Shown here: piece by piece, positions 32,745 through 44,899 of the stretch
Layout: every line of letters begins with the position of its first letter
Numbering within the stretch: position 1 is the first letter of the stretch
NCBI GenBank assembly: GCA_026545765.1
Contig: JAIFAC010000218.1
Span: forward strand, 62,001 to 126,000
Direction: 5' to 3'
DNA length: 64,000 bases
Source: Plantago major
Taxonomy: Eukaryota; Streptophyta; Magnoliopsida; Lamiales; Plantaginaceae
Made by a program: the position numbers and the translations under genes
The notes under the pieces: model-generated
What the model was told of the DNA's origin: nothing
Databases searched by the model: none
What the model saw: the letters and a program-made list of their open reading frames with translations, nothing else

Positions 32745-34079
32745 ATGAATCTAGTTGTTGCAAGAGCAAAGCTAGTTGCAAGATACCTCACTTTCCCTTC
32801 TTCACCTGCAAAACCCACCTTCACTAGCGCAGCAGCCATTCAACTCTGCAGCAACAGCTACACCACCGAAGCAAGTAAAAAGGAAGCTTCGGTTGGGGAT
32901 CTGTGGAGTGATCTCGCGAGGAATCCTCGCCAATGGTATGATTATCGACCTCACAAATTGAACGAATTGGTTAGTAGAAAGCACCCGGATTTCAAACGAA
33001 AGGATACTGACGATGCATTGTGGGTTGACACCATTCCACGCTGGGTGTTACCTGAATTTGAAAAATTCACGTTTGATGTTAAGGAGGTTGCTAGAAGAGA
33101 AGATTTGAAGTTTGATGAAAAGGAGGTTGCTAGAAGAAAAGAGTTGTGGAAGAGCTTGCTGGAAGATCATAGCAAATGGTGGGATGATAGACTGAGGAAG
33201 AAAACTCCAAATTCACCTGATTTTGTGCACAAGGAGAGTAAGGAGGCATTGTGGGTCGACAATGCTCCCTTTTGGGTGTTACCGGAACTTGAAAATTTGG
33301 GGTCTTTTGATAAAAAGGAAGCGGATGATTTGTGGAAGAAGTTGCTCGAAGATCCTAGCAAATGGTGGGATAACAGAGTGGGTAAGAAAAACCCAAAAGC
33401 ACCTGATTTCAAGCATAGGGATACTGGTGAAGCATTGTGGATTCAGGATGTTCCGACTTGGGTGTCACCGGTACTTGAAAAATTGCAGTTTATTTATAAG
33501 AACGAAGCTAAAGGGGATGAATTGTGGAAGAGCTTGGTGGAAGATCCTAGCAAATGGTGGGATAAAAGAGTGGGGAAGAAAAACCCAAAAGCACCTGATT
33601 TTAAGCACATGGAGACTGGTGAAGCATTGTGGATTAAGGATGCTCCGACTTGGGCATTAACCGTTCTTGAAAATTTGGGGGCTGTTCAGTGGGAAGGTAT
33701 TAAGGAAGCTAGAGATGAAGAATCTTGGAAGAGCTTGGTGGGAGATCCTAGCAAATGGTGGGATAAAAGAGTGGGGAAGAAAAACCCAAGAGCACCTGAT
33801 TTTAGGCACATGGAGACTGGTGAACCATTGTGGGTTCAGGATGTCTGACTTGGGCATTAACCGAACTTGAAAATTTGGGGCTGTTCAGTGGAAGGTATTA
33901 AGGAAGCTAGAGATGAAGAATCTTGGAAGAGCTTGGTGGAAGATCCTAGCAAATGGTCTGATAATAGAGTGGGGAAGAAAAACCCAAAAGCACCTGATTT
34001 TAAGCACAAAGAGACTGGTGAAGCATTATGGGCTAACAAAATACCGGATTGGGTGTTGGCTAAGTTGCCACCGGTATAG
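32745..34079 (+). CDS. Organelle-targeted PDF-motif repeat protein, copy 2 (6 motifs, frameshifted)
   Basis: This is a paralogue of the gene at 28388, with the same presequence type (MNLVVARAKLVARYLTFPS), the same first motif (NPRQWYDYRPHKLNEL) and an identical C-terminus (KIPDWVLAKLPPV). Six PDF motifs: 1 (LWSDLARNPRQWYDY), 2 (SKWWDDRLRKKTPNSPDF), 3 (SKWWDNRVGKKNPKAPDF), 4 (SKWWDKRVGKKNPKAPDF), 5 (SKWWDKRVGKKNPRAPDF) and 6. An internal doubling of an EVARR-type segment lies between motifs 1 and 2. Frame is open to 33848, then shifts near 33843-33890, where G runs are one base shorter than in sister repeats (GGGGCTG against GGGGGCTG). It recovers for motif 6 at 33867-34079. No OB-fold and no intron seen. 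An intact reading would be about 440 residues. Confidence 0.7.
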
Positions 34080-34735
34080 GAGTACCTGCGCTGGAAGGTT
34101 TGCACGCTATCTGAAAGGGTCTTTCTTGGTTAATAGTGTGCTCTCTAATGTGCTTGATTTTGTGGTAGTTTTGCAATCCCCTAGCAGCTTAGTTTGAAAC
34201 TCTTAACCACTAATTGCATTTAATTTGCGTTTCCATGTTCAGTGCTATAGAACCAGATTTTATTAATAGGTTGGTTGTGATGTGATGCCTGTTTACATGA
34301 GCTTAGGATTGATCTGTCTGTTTTTATATAAGTCTATGCCATTTGGGTTCTTGCTTGTTTTGTACTACTGAAATTCGGAGTTATGGAATGCAAATGCTTT
34401 ATCCTAGTAATAGTGTCAGGATCATTTTGAGGTTGCCTGCTTTAGGTAAATTGCTTGATAGTAATTCGGTATTCCTGGAATTCAAGGTTCCATCATAATC
34501 AAATAAGGGGACTAAACTGCCACAGGTGCGCTCGTTAATCGCAGAAGTTTCTTTGTGATTATTGTTTGTGTCATCTTTTTGCTCAAGAAAAGAAAATAAT
34601 CTACGCCTACAAAAGCCGTAAATTACATGGGCAACGAGTCCTCAACATCTTGCTGAAGTCGTCGGATAATATTTGGTTGATTCTTCAGGCTTACATGTTT
34701 AGGCTTGCAAACTGGCAACCGGTAAATATGAAGTA
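34080..34735. other. 3' flank of PDF copy 2
   Basis: Duplicated with 30128-30845; no gene supported. It separates two convergent genes. Confidence 0.45.
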
Positions 34736-35415
34736 TCAACCTAAGCAAGTTCCGTTGCATTTGCAAGATCTGGCAATATCCTTCAAGAAGCACTTCAATT
34801 TCTTCTGCATAGCCACACAGAATAAACTATACATATAATGTGTTAATGAACGAACATTTGATAGATGTAGTGTGCAAGAACAACTTACGGTGAAATTAGA
34901 ACATTTTGACGAGGTCCTTTTGATTCTGATCTGATCAACATCCCCACAATCCTCTGTTACAATTTGCTCATACTTCCATTCCTTGTCTGTTCCTCTAAAT
35001 CGCGAAAACAACAATCTAATCTTTTGCATGGGAAGTGACCATCTCCACTTCTGTTCATTAATTCATTTCGTATCACAAGCTAAACACTAATGTAGTATAA
35101 AAAGTGAGATTGTACAATTAAGCTATTAACTGGCCTAGCCGATTGATTACGTACCTTGGTCGGCTTTGGCCTGAAATTAACCCTGAACGGACGTTGGATT
35201 TGTTGCACATTGCCCTGCCTTAGCTCCTGAGCGTATGCCAACATCTGAGCCCGACGATCATAACCTAATCGCGATCTTGGAACTGTAGTGGGCTGCGAAA
35301 ATGTTTTGTTGTTGTTTTTCTTGGAGGGTTTGAGATTTTTATGGGATTTGAGTTCTGATGATTCGGTATAAATTTTGATGATAACATCTTTCTTCTGTGT
35401 CATACTTTCCTTCAT
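34736..35415 (-). CDS. Small basic plant protein of unknown function, three exons
   Basis: Exon 1 is 35415-35155 (MKESMTQKKDVIIKIYTES, basic linker SHKNLKPSKKNNNK, then RSRLGYDRRAQMLAYAQELR and FRVNFRPKPTK). Exon 2 is about 35050-34890 (KWRWSLPMQKIRLLFSRFRG, WKYEQIVTEDCGDVDQIRI, SSKCSNFT). Exon 3 is 34804-34736 (KKLKCFLKDIARSCKCNGTC). Junctions are CCAAG/GTACGT, GAACAG/AAG, CACC/GTAAGT and TGCAG/AAG. The product is about 163 aa, basic and Cys-containing at the end. The YDRRAQ-LAYAQELR block looks like a plant-specific conserved motif, but I cannot attach a function. Coordinates of the exon 2 lower edge are good to about one base. It is convergent with the PDF gene, and part of exon 3 was copied with that gene to 30845-30870. 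Confidence 0.6.
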
Positions 35416-36104
35416 AGTATGTGTGTAATGTGTTCATCTGTTAGATCAAGACTCAGTCTGGAGTCTACATTTATACTCCCTCCGTCTGCTAGATTTCATA
35501 ATGACATTTTTTTTTTAATTGTATTTTTCTATTTAAATAAAAATTTAAAATAAATAGTAAAACAATGTGGTAAAATTAATACTTTTTGCGAGAAATATGT
35601 AATAATAAAGTGTAAGAAATAATAATTTGTACTATTATTTGTTGGGTGTGTGGTTGATTACTTTATTCATAATTGTAAATTTAAAAATTCAGTGTATTTA
35701 TTTTATTTACTTTTATTTTTTTAAAAATTTAGATACTACTCAACCTTTTTAGTTTAATATTTCACTATCAATTTTTATTAATTGTTTTTTGTTTTTTATT
35801 TAAATTTTCATCTTTTCTTATTTTGTTTACCTATATAAATGAAAATTTGTTCTAACCGATGACAAAACAATATTTTGGCACGGGCTAAACTAGTAATCTA
35901 TCTATACAATATATTCTTACCAAAGTCAACTAGGTAGTTAATTCAACAAAATAAAAGTTACCAATTGAATAAAACGTGGTAAAATAATAAAAATTCATTT
36001 CATTCCCCTTTTTTCCTTTTTTCTTTTATATAAATTACACCTTCATATACTAATAAAATAATGAAAATTCATTTCATTCACCAATTCATTCCGCCTGTCA
36101 ATAT
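35416..36104. other. Intergenic, left flank of the RING array
   Basis: TACTCCCTCCGTCTG at 35474-35488 is a Stowaway-type left end without a recognisable partner. The remainder is AT-rich and without genes. Array homology begins at ACTAGTTCAT (36105). Confidence 0.4.
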
Positions 36105-36291
36105 ACTAGTTCATATAAATTAATACGGTGACATTTATAATGTCTAATAAGGAGAGTGTCACGGACAATTGCCTATTTTAAGTTAAAAAAAGAAAAGGAG
36201 AAAGTCGGCAAGTCACACATTTTGACAAAAATCAAGAGTCCAAGATAATAAGTTATGGGCAAGCATACTAAGAAGCCCAGTAATAAATAGT

Positions 36292-36298
36292 TATATAA
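36292..36298 (+). promoter_or_regulatory. TATA box of RING gene copy 1
   Basis: TATATAA lies about 150 bases upstream of the ATG at 36445, preceded by an AGCCCAGTAATAAA context. It is conserved at the same distance in the other two units. Confidence 0.6.
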
Positions 36299-36444
36299 GG
36301 AAAGCACCGCGTAACATTTGAGTCATAATAACTCATAAGCAAGAAACCAAAGCTTGCACTCAGAACTCAGAAGGAAAGGAAAAAGAATTGATCTGATCCT
36401 CTGAAGGAATTGATCTGTAGCTTCTAAACCTGCAGCGCAGATCA

Positions 36445-37174
36445 ATGGCGGAAATCTACCGACGCCCTCGGCTATCCGGCGAACTCGAGGAATCGGAGTC
36501 TTTCAAAGCTGAAGATCAATCCCGACACTTCCAAATCAACATGAAATTCTCCTGCCAAGTTGTTTTGGAACTGGAAGAAACTTTCCTCTATAGCCTCGGC
36601 TTAGCGTTTAGTCCCGAGATTGTTCTATCTGAAACCGTGTTCGACACCATGCTACTTCTGCCTCGAATTTCAGACATGGAATCACCTGATCAACAGCAGT
36701 TCTTCAAGAACCTGATAGGTTATAAGTTGAACTTATCAGAAGACGATGCAGATGGGATGTCGACTGATGTGATCCAAAACGCGGTGGAGTTTATGAGTTC
36801 GTCTCCGCCAGATCACAAGATCTTTAACTTGGGGTTTAAACTTTATGTGGTACACTCTCAAACATACGGAGAATTAATCGAGCAGATGATGGAGGAAAGC
36901 GGCTGCAGATGGTCCTAAGATGGTTCCTGCAACTGAGGAGTCGATCAAGAATCTCAAACGGAAGAGGGTACAACTACAAGATGATTGTGATCAGGATTCT
37001 CTAAAGCGGAAGAGGGTACAAGATCAAGAATGCGTTATCTGTTTGGAAGAGCTTACGGAGGAGGTTTCGGTTTTGATGCCTTGTTCACACTCGTTCCATG
37101 GAGATTGCATTGAAAAGTGGCTAAAGACGAGTCATTATTGTCCAATTTGTCGATTTGAGATGCCAACGAGCTAG
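36445..37174 (+). pseudogene. RING-H2 E3 ubiquitin ligase, copy 1 (2-bp deletion)
   Basis: Same gene as the intact copy at 55716, but AGCGGCTG replaces AGCGCGGCTG near 36896, shifting the frame after residue 151 and giving a 157-aa product without the RING. The RING frame itself stays open (36920-37174: CVICLEELTEEVSVLMPC, SHSFHGDCIEKWL, CPICRFEMP). The deletion is in a CG-rich word, so a consensus error is a live alternative. Promoter and UTRs match the intact copy. Confidence 0.85.
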
Positions 37175-38960
37175 AAATTAGTGTGATAGATCAACTTATG
37201 CTCTCTTTGGTCTAGCTTGTAAAACAGAGTCGTTCTTTATATACTTTTGATTCAATTACATACATTAATTAATGATATGAAATTGATGCAATTCGTTCAT
37301 TCACATTATGAGATGATTAATTGTTAAATTATTATTTATGTTCCAGAATTTAGCTATTTGCGTTTGTATGTCTGTGATATGGTTTTTCTCCTGCACTTTG
37401 TTCATGTGTAATTTGCCCCTCACAACTCTGCACTTTGTTCATGTATAATTTGCTCCTCAAAGTTTATACATTTGCAATAACTGACCAACCTCTAAAATTT
37501 TGTTCCTGTCCTTCGCCTCGTGAGATTTCAAACTTTAAGTTGGTCTGCTAAAGTACGCAGTATGTACAAATATTCGAAAGTTATTAAATTTTACTTAGGC
37601 ATAGTATGTAGTATGTACATATTTTAGTTGGTCTACTAAAGTACGCAGTACTAATATTTGCACTGAAATAATCACATTGCCCTCGAACTTCAACCCCAAC
37701 AAAATCAATTCATTATTAAAAAAAAAATCAATATGTCTTCTCAAATTAAATTTTAAACTCTAATTCAACACAACAAAATTAATTCATCATGAAAAAACAA
37801 CGATAGCCAATCTTTCTACTCCATTTTCTCCAATTAAATTAAGAAAGATCAACTCAAACACTAATTCAACTTAAAAAAGAAAGAAATCAATTATTAGAAA
37901 CAACAATATTACTTGTCATCGTATGCTTATTTAGCAAAATATTCATCAAGTTGGATGAAAGTTAATAGAGAAACCGACACGAAGTATAAGAAAATATAAA
38001 GTATACTTAATTAATTAACTTACACAAACAAGGACTACATATCGGTGTTTTCCATATTTAACTTCAAATAGAGTACGAATTTTAAGAGTAAATTGTATAA
38101 ATAAATAGAACAATTTAGAAATTTTAAATTTAAATAAATATTAAAGTATGAGAGATAACTCATAAAATAGGGGAAATTTTATTCATTTAAGATATGTGAA
38201 GTTAAGATTGGGAAACAAAAAATGAAAGTAAGAAGTTGAGACTGAGAATGAAGGAGTATTTGATTTGAGTTTATAAAATTATTTTGTTATACTCCCACCG
38301 CCCCATACTCAAGTTCTGGTTGAGGTGATCAGAGGTTTTAAGAGTAAACTATATGAATTAATTGAATAATTCACGAGATGTAAGGTTAAATGAGTAAAAG
38401 TATAAGATATGTTTGTATGGAAAGTTAAATTCAAATAAATAGAATTAAAATTAAAAGTTGGAATGGGGCTGACTGAAGTATATAGATAACACCTTTTTTT
38501 TCGTGATATAGTAGTAATATTTAGTTAAAGTTTATTTAAGAATATCAATGTTAAAAAGTTATTATTAGGAGAGTAGGGGTATACATCACTAAGACATTTG
38601 CCGCACGTGACAAAAGAACAATACGCATTCCATTTTAATATAATATAGTCTCTTATATTATTCCCTACGTCACAAAACAAAGGACACATTTGAATTTTTA
38701 TTAAAGTTTAAGGTCAACTTTAACCATAAATTACTTCAATGATATATTGAAAAATTCCATGCTTAAATATTGACAATTAAATTTATGGTCAAATTAGTCG
38801 ACTCCATCAGAGCATTTTATAGCAATTTTTCTTAAATGTACTCCATGCTTAAATAATTCAAATATATCAATTCATTTTTTTTCAATGGAAGAAAACATTA
38901 GCTCTCCACCCCAAGTGTTTGGTGTAACCATCCAATTTGCACTTATATCATATGGTCTTT
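37175..38960. other. RING gene 3' flank in unit 1
   Basis: AT-rich, no gene. It contains a doubled CTCTGCACTTTGTTCATGT-like segment (37394-37450), a doubled TTGGTCT-CTAAAGTACGCAGTA (37541-37650), and MITE-like ends TACTCCCACCGCCCCAT (38290) and TTATTCCCTACGTC (38659). Present in all three units (46822-48615 and 56448-58235). Confidence 0.45.
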
Positions 38961-38968
38961 CATACTAT

Positions 38969-39227
38969 ATACTCCTCAAGATCGATTTCAAATTTTCCTG
39001 CAGAGTTTTTCAGGTCAAAATTGTCAATTTTAACCTCAAATTACTCTTAAACTACAAAGATAAATGATTTAATAAAAATCATATAATGGAAATTTAAGAA
39101 GTAAGATTTACAATATAATTATGTTAAATATTTACTTATTGTTTTTTAAGAGTAACTGAGGTTAAAATTGATATTGGTTGACCGAAAAAAGTTCACACGG
39201 AAAGTTGAAATCATGACAGAGGGAGTA
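38969..39227. mobile_element. Stowaway-like MITE, unit 1
   Basis: The left end TACTCCTCAAGATCGATTTC is the diverged complement of the right end GAAATCATGACAGAGGGAGTA. Inner arms pair (GTCAATTTTAACCTCAAATT against GAGGTTAAAATTGA). The pair also contains AAATGATTTAATAAAAATCA loops. Confidence 0.65.
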
Positions 39228-40167
39228 TTATTTAGTAAAATTACGGTTTTCACAATATTTGCTCATGTATACACGTGCCGATGTTAGTGCATGCACAAAA
39301 TATTATTGTGCAGAACTCACTAACACATATGCTATGGCTAGATATTATTCATAAAATGAATTATGAAACATGGAATCTTGATTTTGTTAATTGTTTGGAC
39401 TTGGTCCTAACTCACGTAACGATCGAGTCGAGTACGCCACCCAACCTCGATGGATCGATTCAAATACATGCGAGTCAACAGTCACGGCCGCATTCAAAAC
39501 TCCTTTCCAGTCCACCAGAGTACGAGTTTGGGCTTGGGCCTAGCCTACGTAAGGAAACTTGGAAAAAATCTAGGCAAAAACCCTTTGCCACCAAATATTA
39601 CAAAAAAAGACGCAACATGAGTTAATGCAATCTTGTAACTCAGTAATGTTGAGTTAATATAATGTTGTAACTCAGCGATTCATGAGTTTATATATTGTTG
39701 CAACTAAGAGAGTCTCTATATGAATTAAATTTTCGAGAGGGATACCGGCCTGTGAGTAACCCAAGAAACTTCATGGAGTATGTGAATTTGATGAGGCTCT
39801 CATGACAAATAGGAACCGACGCTCAATAGGAGTTTAAGGGATGTTATGAATTGTCCACGGGAGCCTTTATGTGGTCGACCGCCTTCGCTTAGATTTTAGA
39901 CATTTTGTCCGTCTTCCGTGGTAGTAGATGTCAGATGTTCTTTTAGGATATGTGTCACATGTGATATGCTTAAGCTTACAAAAAAAACATGCATTTACAT
40001 GTAAATTTGTAATTTATATTTATTTAATATTCAATATGTTATTCCTTTCTAATGTCATACTAAAATCGTTTCAATCTGGTTCGTCATATATCGAGATTCT
40101 AGAGACGCCAGAATTTGCTAAGTGGATACCGTATGACAGTGATGGGGCCTTGGGGAATAAATTTTAT

Positions 40168-40387
40168 GGCAAATTATATTTGCTCCCCCTAATAAATTTC
40201 GTAATAACATCGGGGCTCGACATTTCATCAATAACAAATTGGTCCCTAAACAATTACATATTGGTCACTAAAGATCCATTTTTTGGACCAATATGTAATT
40301 GTTTAGGGACCAATATGTTATTGATGAAATGTTAGGGCCCCGAATGAGTTAAGGGTGTTTATCAGGGGGAGCAGGTGTAATTTTTCC
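40168..40387. mobile_element. Mutator-type MITE, unit 1
   Basis: The left end GGCAAATTATATTTGCTCCC mirrors the right end GGGAGCAGGTGTAATTTTTCC. The arms extend almost to the centre (ACAATTACATATTGGTC against GACCAATATGTAATTGT). An exact 10-bp duplication TAAATTTTAT flanks it (40158-40167, 40388-40397), in the 9-11 bp Mutator range. No coding capacity. Confidence 0.85.
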
Positions 40388-40397
40388 TAAATTTTAT

Positions 40398-42464
40398 AAA
40401 ATAATGACGATGTTGATATCAATATTCTCGAGGATATACTCATTTCAGAAATGAGTAATCATATAATTTCTACCATTATGATAGCACATGAATGTCATTA
40501 TTGGAGCATTAACCAATCCATTACTTGACTCATAATATTTCTCATCGTCGGTTTTGCTTGCATCGACTAATGATGCAGTTGATGAGATTAATAATTAATT
40601 TGTTATGTCGAAAATGCCTGATGAATTTGTCTAAGTACTTGAGTAGGGATATCATTACAAAGGTGGATGGTGATTGATAATTGTCACGGGGATGTTTCCA
40701 TAGCAGTTCTTGAGTGCTCAAGGTTCGATGGATGTATGATCATGATGATGCAAATATTGATCAGATTGTCGAGTTGTGGAATCAAGAACCATATAATGGA
40801 GACAAAATTGATATGTAAAATCAATGTAATGAATTTTTTTTCATTCTTATGATGATCATGATTCAATCTCAAGAGACCAAGTTCCCATTCGATTTTGATA
40901 GTAATAACATCATAAAGTTTTGAAGGTCACAATTAATCCATTATAGGGTGTGACATTTTTGCTAGGTCATGGGTGCTCAACTGAATGAGGAACCTTAATT
41001 TCACCGACAAGTTTCGTAACTATATAATCAAGGTGCTCAAAGTTTAGGTGTTTTTGGTCAATCACGTGGATGACATGCCTCTTTTCCATTATTTTAGAAC
41101 AAAAAAGTACTATGAATAGGATTATTTTGTACAAATGTATGTAAATGATACGGAGAGAAAATTGAAATTTTCACATTATACTCACATTATGGAAACAAAC
41201 TGTAAAAAGCTTGATATCATTATCCGGTGATAATTTACAATGACAAATGTGTTTGACGTGAATTATTTGAAATTAAGAATGTCGAGTCGACGAAAAAAAT
41301 GAGACCTGATGTTGATTTAAGCAAAAGAAAAATAGTATGAAAACGTAAAGGAACATTCATGTCGCACCTAATGTGAGTGCACCTGAAGCGATGTACAAAA
41401 TAACGGTTGGGGTCTCGCGCACATCTTTTAATAATTGAGGGTGGGTGTTTGTATTAATTTGTTTCGTGCAATTTTTATAACTCCGGAGATTGGGGGGGGG
41501 GGTTGGGGGCGGGCATTTAGCCCTAATCATCAATTGTTTAACACATTATATTTATACTTAATAACATTAGTTGGTCCCATTGGTCCCTCACGAATGTAGG
41601 TCCCTTCTAGGGCATTGTGATTGATGGGAACGGACGGGTGCAACATGTATTGTATAAGAATTAAACTCACTACAATCATGATAATGAATATTGAAACACT
41701 ATATACTTCATCCGGCTGGAATAGCAACATTTATTAAGAATGAATTGATTATAATTTTTATTGATATTGATCTCAATGACAATATAATGGGTTTGGTTCG
41801 ACACTCTACCATTCTCACACTAATATCCTTCAAAATATTACTTCATTATATGGGGAGTACGTCTCCTGAGAGTCCACAATATAATGAGAGTCCTACATAA
41901 TAGACAAATATATACAATTTATACATAAAACTATACAATATGATTTTTTTCACGGGTTGACCCGGCCAATCGACCCACATGTTTTCCTTATAATACACAC
42001 CCCGCTTTCATGTGTCCATCCAATCATATTGATACTTTGGAACAAATTGCTTATGTTTGGTATATAATTGTCTATGTTTAGTGTAAAATTATTGATGACA
42101 AGCTATTTATCTCAAAAAAACTCAATATTTATAAAATAAACATAGAAATCAATTTCATTCATCAATCAATAAAATGTCATTACATAAGAAACAATACAAA
42201 AAAATTCAAATCACTATATCCAAACTACATTCATCCTCGCAAAAAAAAAAAAAAAAAAAAAAAGACCTTGGCTTGTTCGTCAACTCCTTCATCCACACCT
42301 CCATCATTATCATCAATCATTCAACCACCATTTTTACGAAAACCTACTATATGCAACAAAAAAAAAAAAAACAACCAACATCAACAATTTACATATAGAC
42401 ATACACAATTTACATAAAAACCTAAACAATATTTTTTTTCAAAAGATGAAATAAAATACCTATA
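40398..42464. other. Non-coding part of unit 1
   Basis: No supported gene; short ORFs carry no recognisable motif. It contains a G run at 41492-41515 that differs strongly from unit 2, a CACGGGTTGACCCGG patch at 41952 and an A run at 42240-42262. The equivalent in unit 2 is 50017-52078. Confidence 0.4.
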
Positions 42465-43235
42465 TTCAAGCATCACCAATTTACCCTTAACAATCAACAA
42501 TTACAGTATAAACATAGGCTATTCATACATAATAATCGAAGGAAAAAAATGAAGCATAATAACCGAAGCAAAAATGAAGCATAAACATAGACATCACCAA
42601 TTTACCCTTAACAATCAACAATTACAGTATAAACATAGGCATCACCAATTTACCCATAACAATCAACAAATACAGTATAAACATATGTTATTCATACATA
42701 ATAATCGAAGCAAAAAAGAAGCATAATAATCAAGAAAAATGAAGCATAAACATAGGCATCACCAATTTACCCTTAATAATCAACAATTACAAGATAAACA
42801 TAGCTATTCATACATAATAATCAAGTAAAATGAAGCATAATAACCAAGTAAAATGAAGCATAAACATAGTATCACCAATTTACCCTTAATAATCAACAAT
42901 TGCAGATAAACATAGGCTATTCATACATAATAATCAAGCAAAATGAGCATAATAACCAAGCAAAATGAAGCATAAACATAGGCATCACCAATTTACCCTT
43001 AATAATCAACAATTACAATGTAAACATAGTTATTCATACATAATAACCAAGCAAAAATGAAGCATAAACATATGCATAACCAATTTACCCTAACAATCAA
43101 CAATTACAGTATAAATATATGCTATTCATACATAATAATCGAAGCAAAAAATGAAGCATAATAACCGAAGCAAAAATGAATCATAAACATAAGTATCACC
43201 AATTTACCCTTAACAATCAACAATTACAACCAAAA
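42465..43235. repeat. Minisatellite, unit 1 (45-125 bp units, about 7-8 copies)
   Basis: Repeats of CATCACCAATTTACCCTTAA, AATCAACAATTACA, AACATAGGCTATTCATACAT and AATGAAGCATAA. Block starts fall near 42470, 42594, 42639, 42757, 42869, 42986, 43076 and 43195. Repeat lengths vary by loss of the CATACATAATAA half. Not a CRISPR: there are no fixed repeats with unique spacers. Confidence 0.85.
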
Positions 43236-43342
43236 CAATGTAAAACGAAGCATATCATGCACAACAACAATCACTTCAACATTATCAATAGAGTTCAAAC
43301 ACGCAAACATCAACAATTACAGATCAAGCATGCACAATTAAG

Positions 43343-43853
43343 TCAGAGCTTAAACTCAGACCCGACGACCCTACTACCCATCAGAGGAGGTTCAACCGTC
43401 AACTCGGTCAACCTATAAAAATATTTTAAAAATAAAACATAATGTATGCCTTAAAAATTCAACATATACATTTTTACCTAAAAAAGATAGAAAACATCAG
43501 ATAAAACATATATGCCTCAATTCCAAACACAAAGTCACCATAACTCCATAACATTGAATTCAAAATAACAAATAACATTAAAGTCCGGAGAAGAACGGGA
43601 GAAGAATGAGCAAAAAAGGAAAAGGAAGAAGACTGAAAAGGAAAAGGAACTGAGCGATATAGGGCTTTTTTTGTGATTGAGATTTTTGATTTTTTTTTTT
43701 TTTTTTAGAAACCCGGTGGAACTGGGTTTTACTGGTGGAACTGGTTTTACCGTTCCATGGTTTTACTAAAACCCGATTTTTCCGGCTTGGGGTTTCGCCC
43801 GACCCTCCGAGTCGCGGTTGAACCGGGTCGACCCGCCGGGTTTCATAACATAG
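43343..43853. mobile_element. hAT-like non-autonomous element, unit 1
   Basis: Flanked by the exact 8-bp duplication CAATTAAG (43335-43342, 43854-43861). The right end GTTTCATAACATAG is clear. The left end is altered relative to the unit 2 copy (TCAGAGCTTAAACTC instead of CTGTGTTTTGAAACTC). Both subterminal regions carry inverted GTTGACCCGG-like blocks. No transposase. Confidence 0.7.
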
Positions 43854-44582
43854 CAATTAAGGTTAAAACATTAACAATTACACATGGAATATAAAGTTAC
43901 GCGAAATCATAAAACATAACCAATTTACCGTTAAACATAAGCAATTTCAGTATAAATATATGCAAACTTAGTCAATATGCACTAGAAATCAAAAATTTGT
44001 AACATAATCTTTTTATATAATCAAACATCAACTATTTACATATAAACATGCACAATTCACACATAAACATAGACAATTTAAAAACAACACTGCATAAAGT
44101 CTAACAATAAAGTAATGTAAAGTAATGAAACAACAACATCATCTATTTACAACTAAACATACAACATTTACATGAAAACCTAAACAAAATCGAACACAAC
44201 CAACAAATACAACAAAAGCAAAGAAAAAACTAACTGAAAATAGAGAAAAATACACAAACATCAACAATTACTAGCCAAACATTCACAATTAATGCTCAAA
44301 TATCAACAATTACAGGCGAAAAATACAATTACGCGAGATCACTAAAAAACACCAAAACCTTGCGAAAAACGAAAAAACTAGAACAAAGAGCTTTAAACTC
44401 CAAATCATCGTTCAATTATGCTCCGCTATTACCTAGCAGATCATATTAACAACACTCACAACTCACTCAGCCAAGCTCGTAACCAAATATCGATTAAAAA
44501 TGAAAAGCACAAACTAGAAAACAAAATCGAATCGATTACAATTATAATCAAGCAACAAAACAAAATTAGAAGGAATGCTTAC

Positions 44583-44890
44583 ATCGACAACAACCAGATC
44601 AAGAGCTCGTTGAATTGAGGCAGGAAGAGCACCTCTAGCATCCATACTTTCAGCGCTCGCAATTCGATCAGGAATCACCAAATCTGAAAATTGCAATGAA
44701 TGCTTGAAAAGGCAAAAGTACAAACGAATTTGAGGGGAGAAATCGAAATACCTTAATCGCGGGTTGTAATCTGGAAGCTAGGGCTTGATCTTCAAAATCG
44801 CTCAGGTACCGAGAAGAGCCGAAATCAAGAAGCAAATACGAAAACCTCGTTTTCAAAGAAGCGAGAAAAATCGCGATTCGTAAATGCATT
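44583..44890 (-). pseudogene. 5' end of an unidentified gene (leader exon, intron, first coding exon), unit 1
   Basis: On the minus strand a leader exon (about 44890-44752) ends ATTAAG/GTATTT. A 68-base intron ends TTTTCAG at 44684, and an exon (44683-44583) has ATG at 44645. It encodes MDARGALPASIQRALDLVVVD and ends at GTCGAT/GTAAGC in phase 0. No continuation is recognisable downstream, where the hAT-like element and minisatellite lie. It looks like the start of a real gene trapped and cut off; I do not recognise the protein. Confidence 0.45.
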
Positions 44891-44899
44891 AAGAAATGA

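Noticed and set aside
35474-36104. Complete Stowaway element starting at 35474
   Set aside because: Only the left end is clear; I found no matching right end or TA duplication.
39275-39625. 116-aa ORF in unit 1 (and versions at 48916 and 58437)
   Set aside because: The reading frame is not conserved between the three copies, starts in MITE-flanking DNA and shows no domain.
42465-43235. CRISPR-like array of repeats
   Set aside because: Repeat units vary in length and the intervening sequence also repeats. It is a plant minisatellite in nuclear DNA, not a CRISPR.
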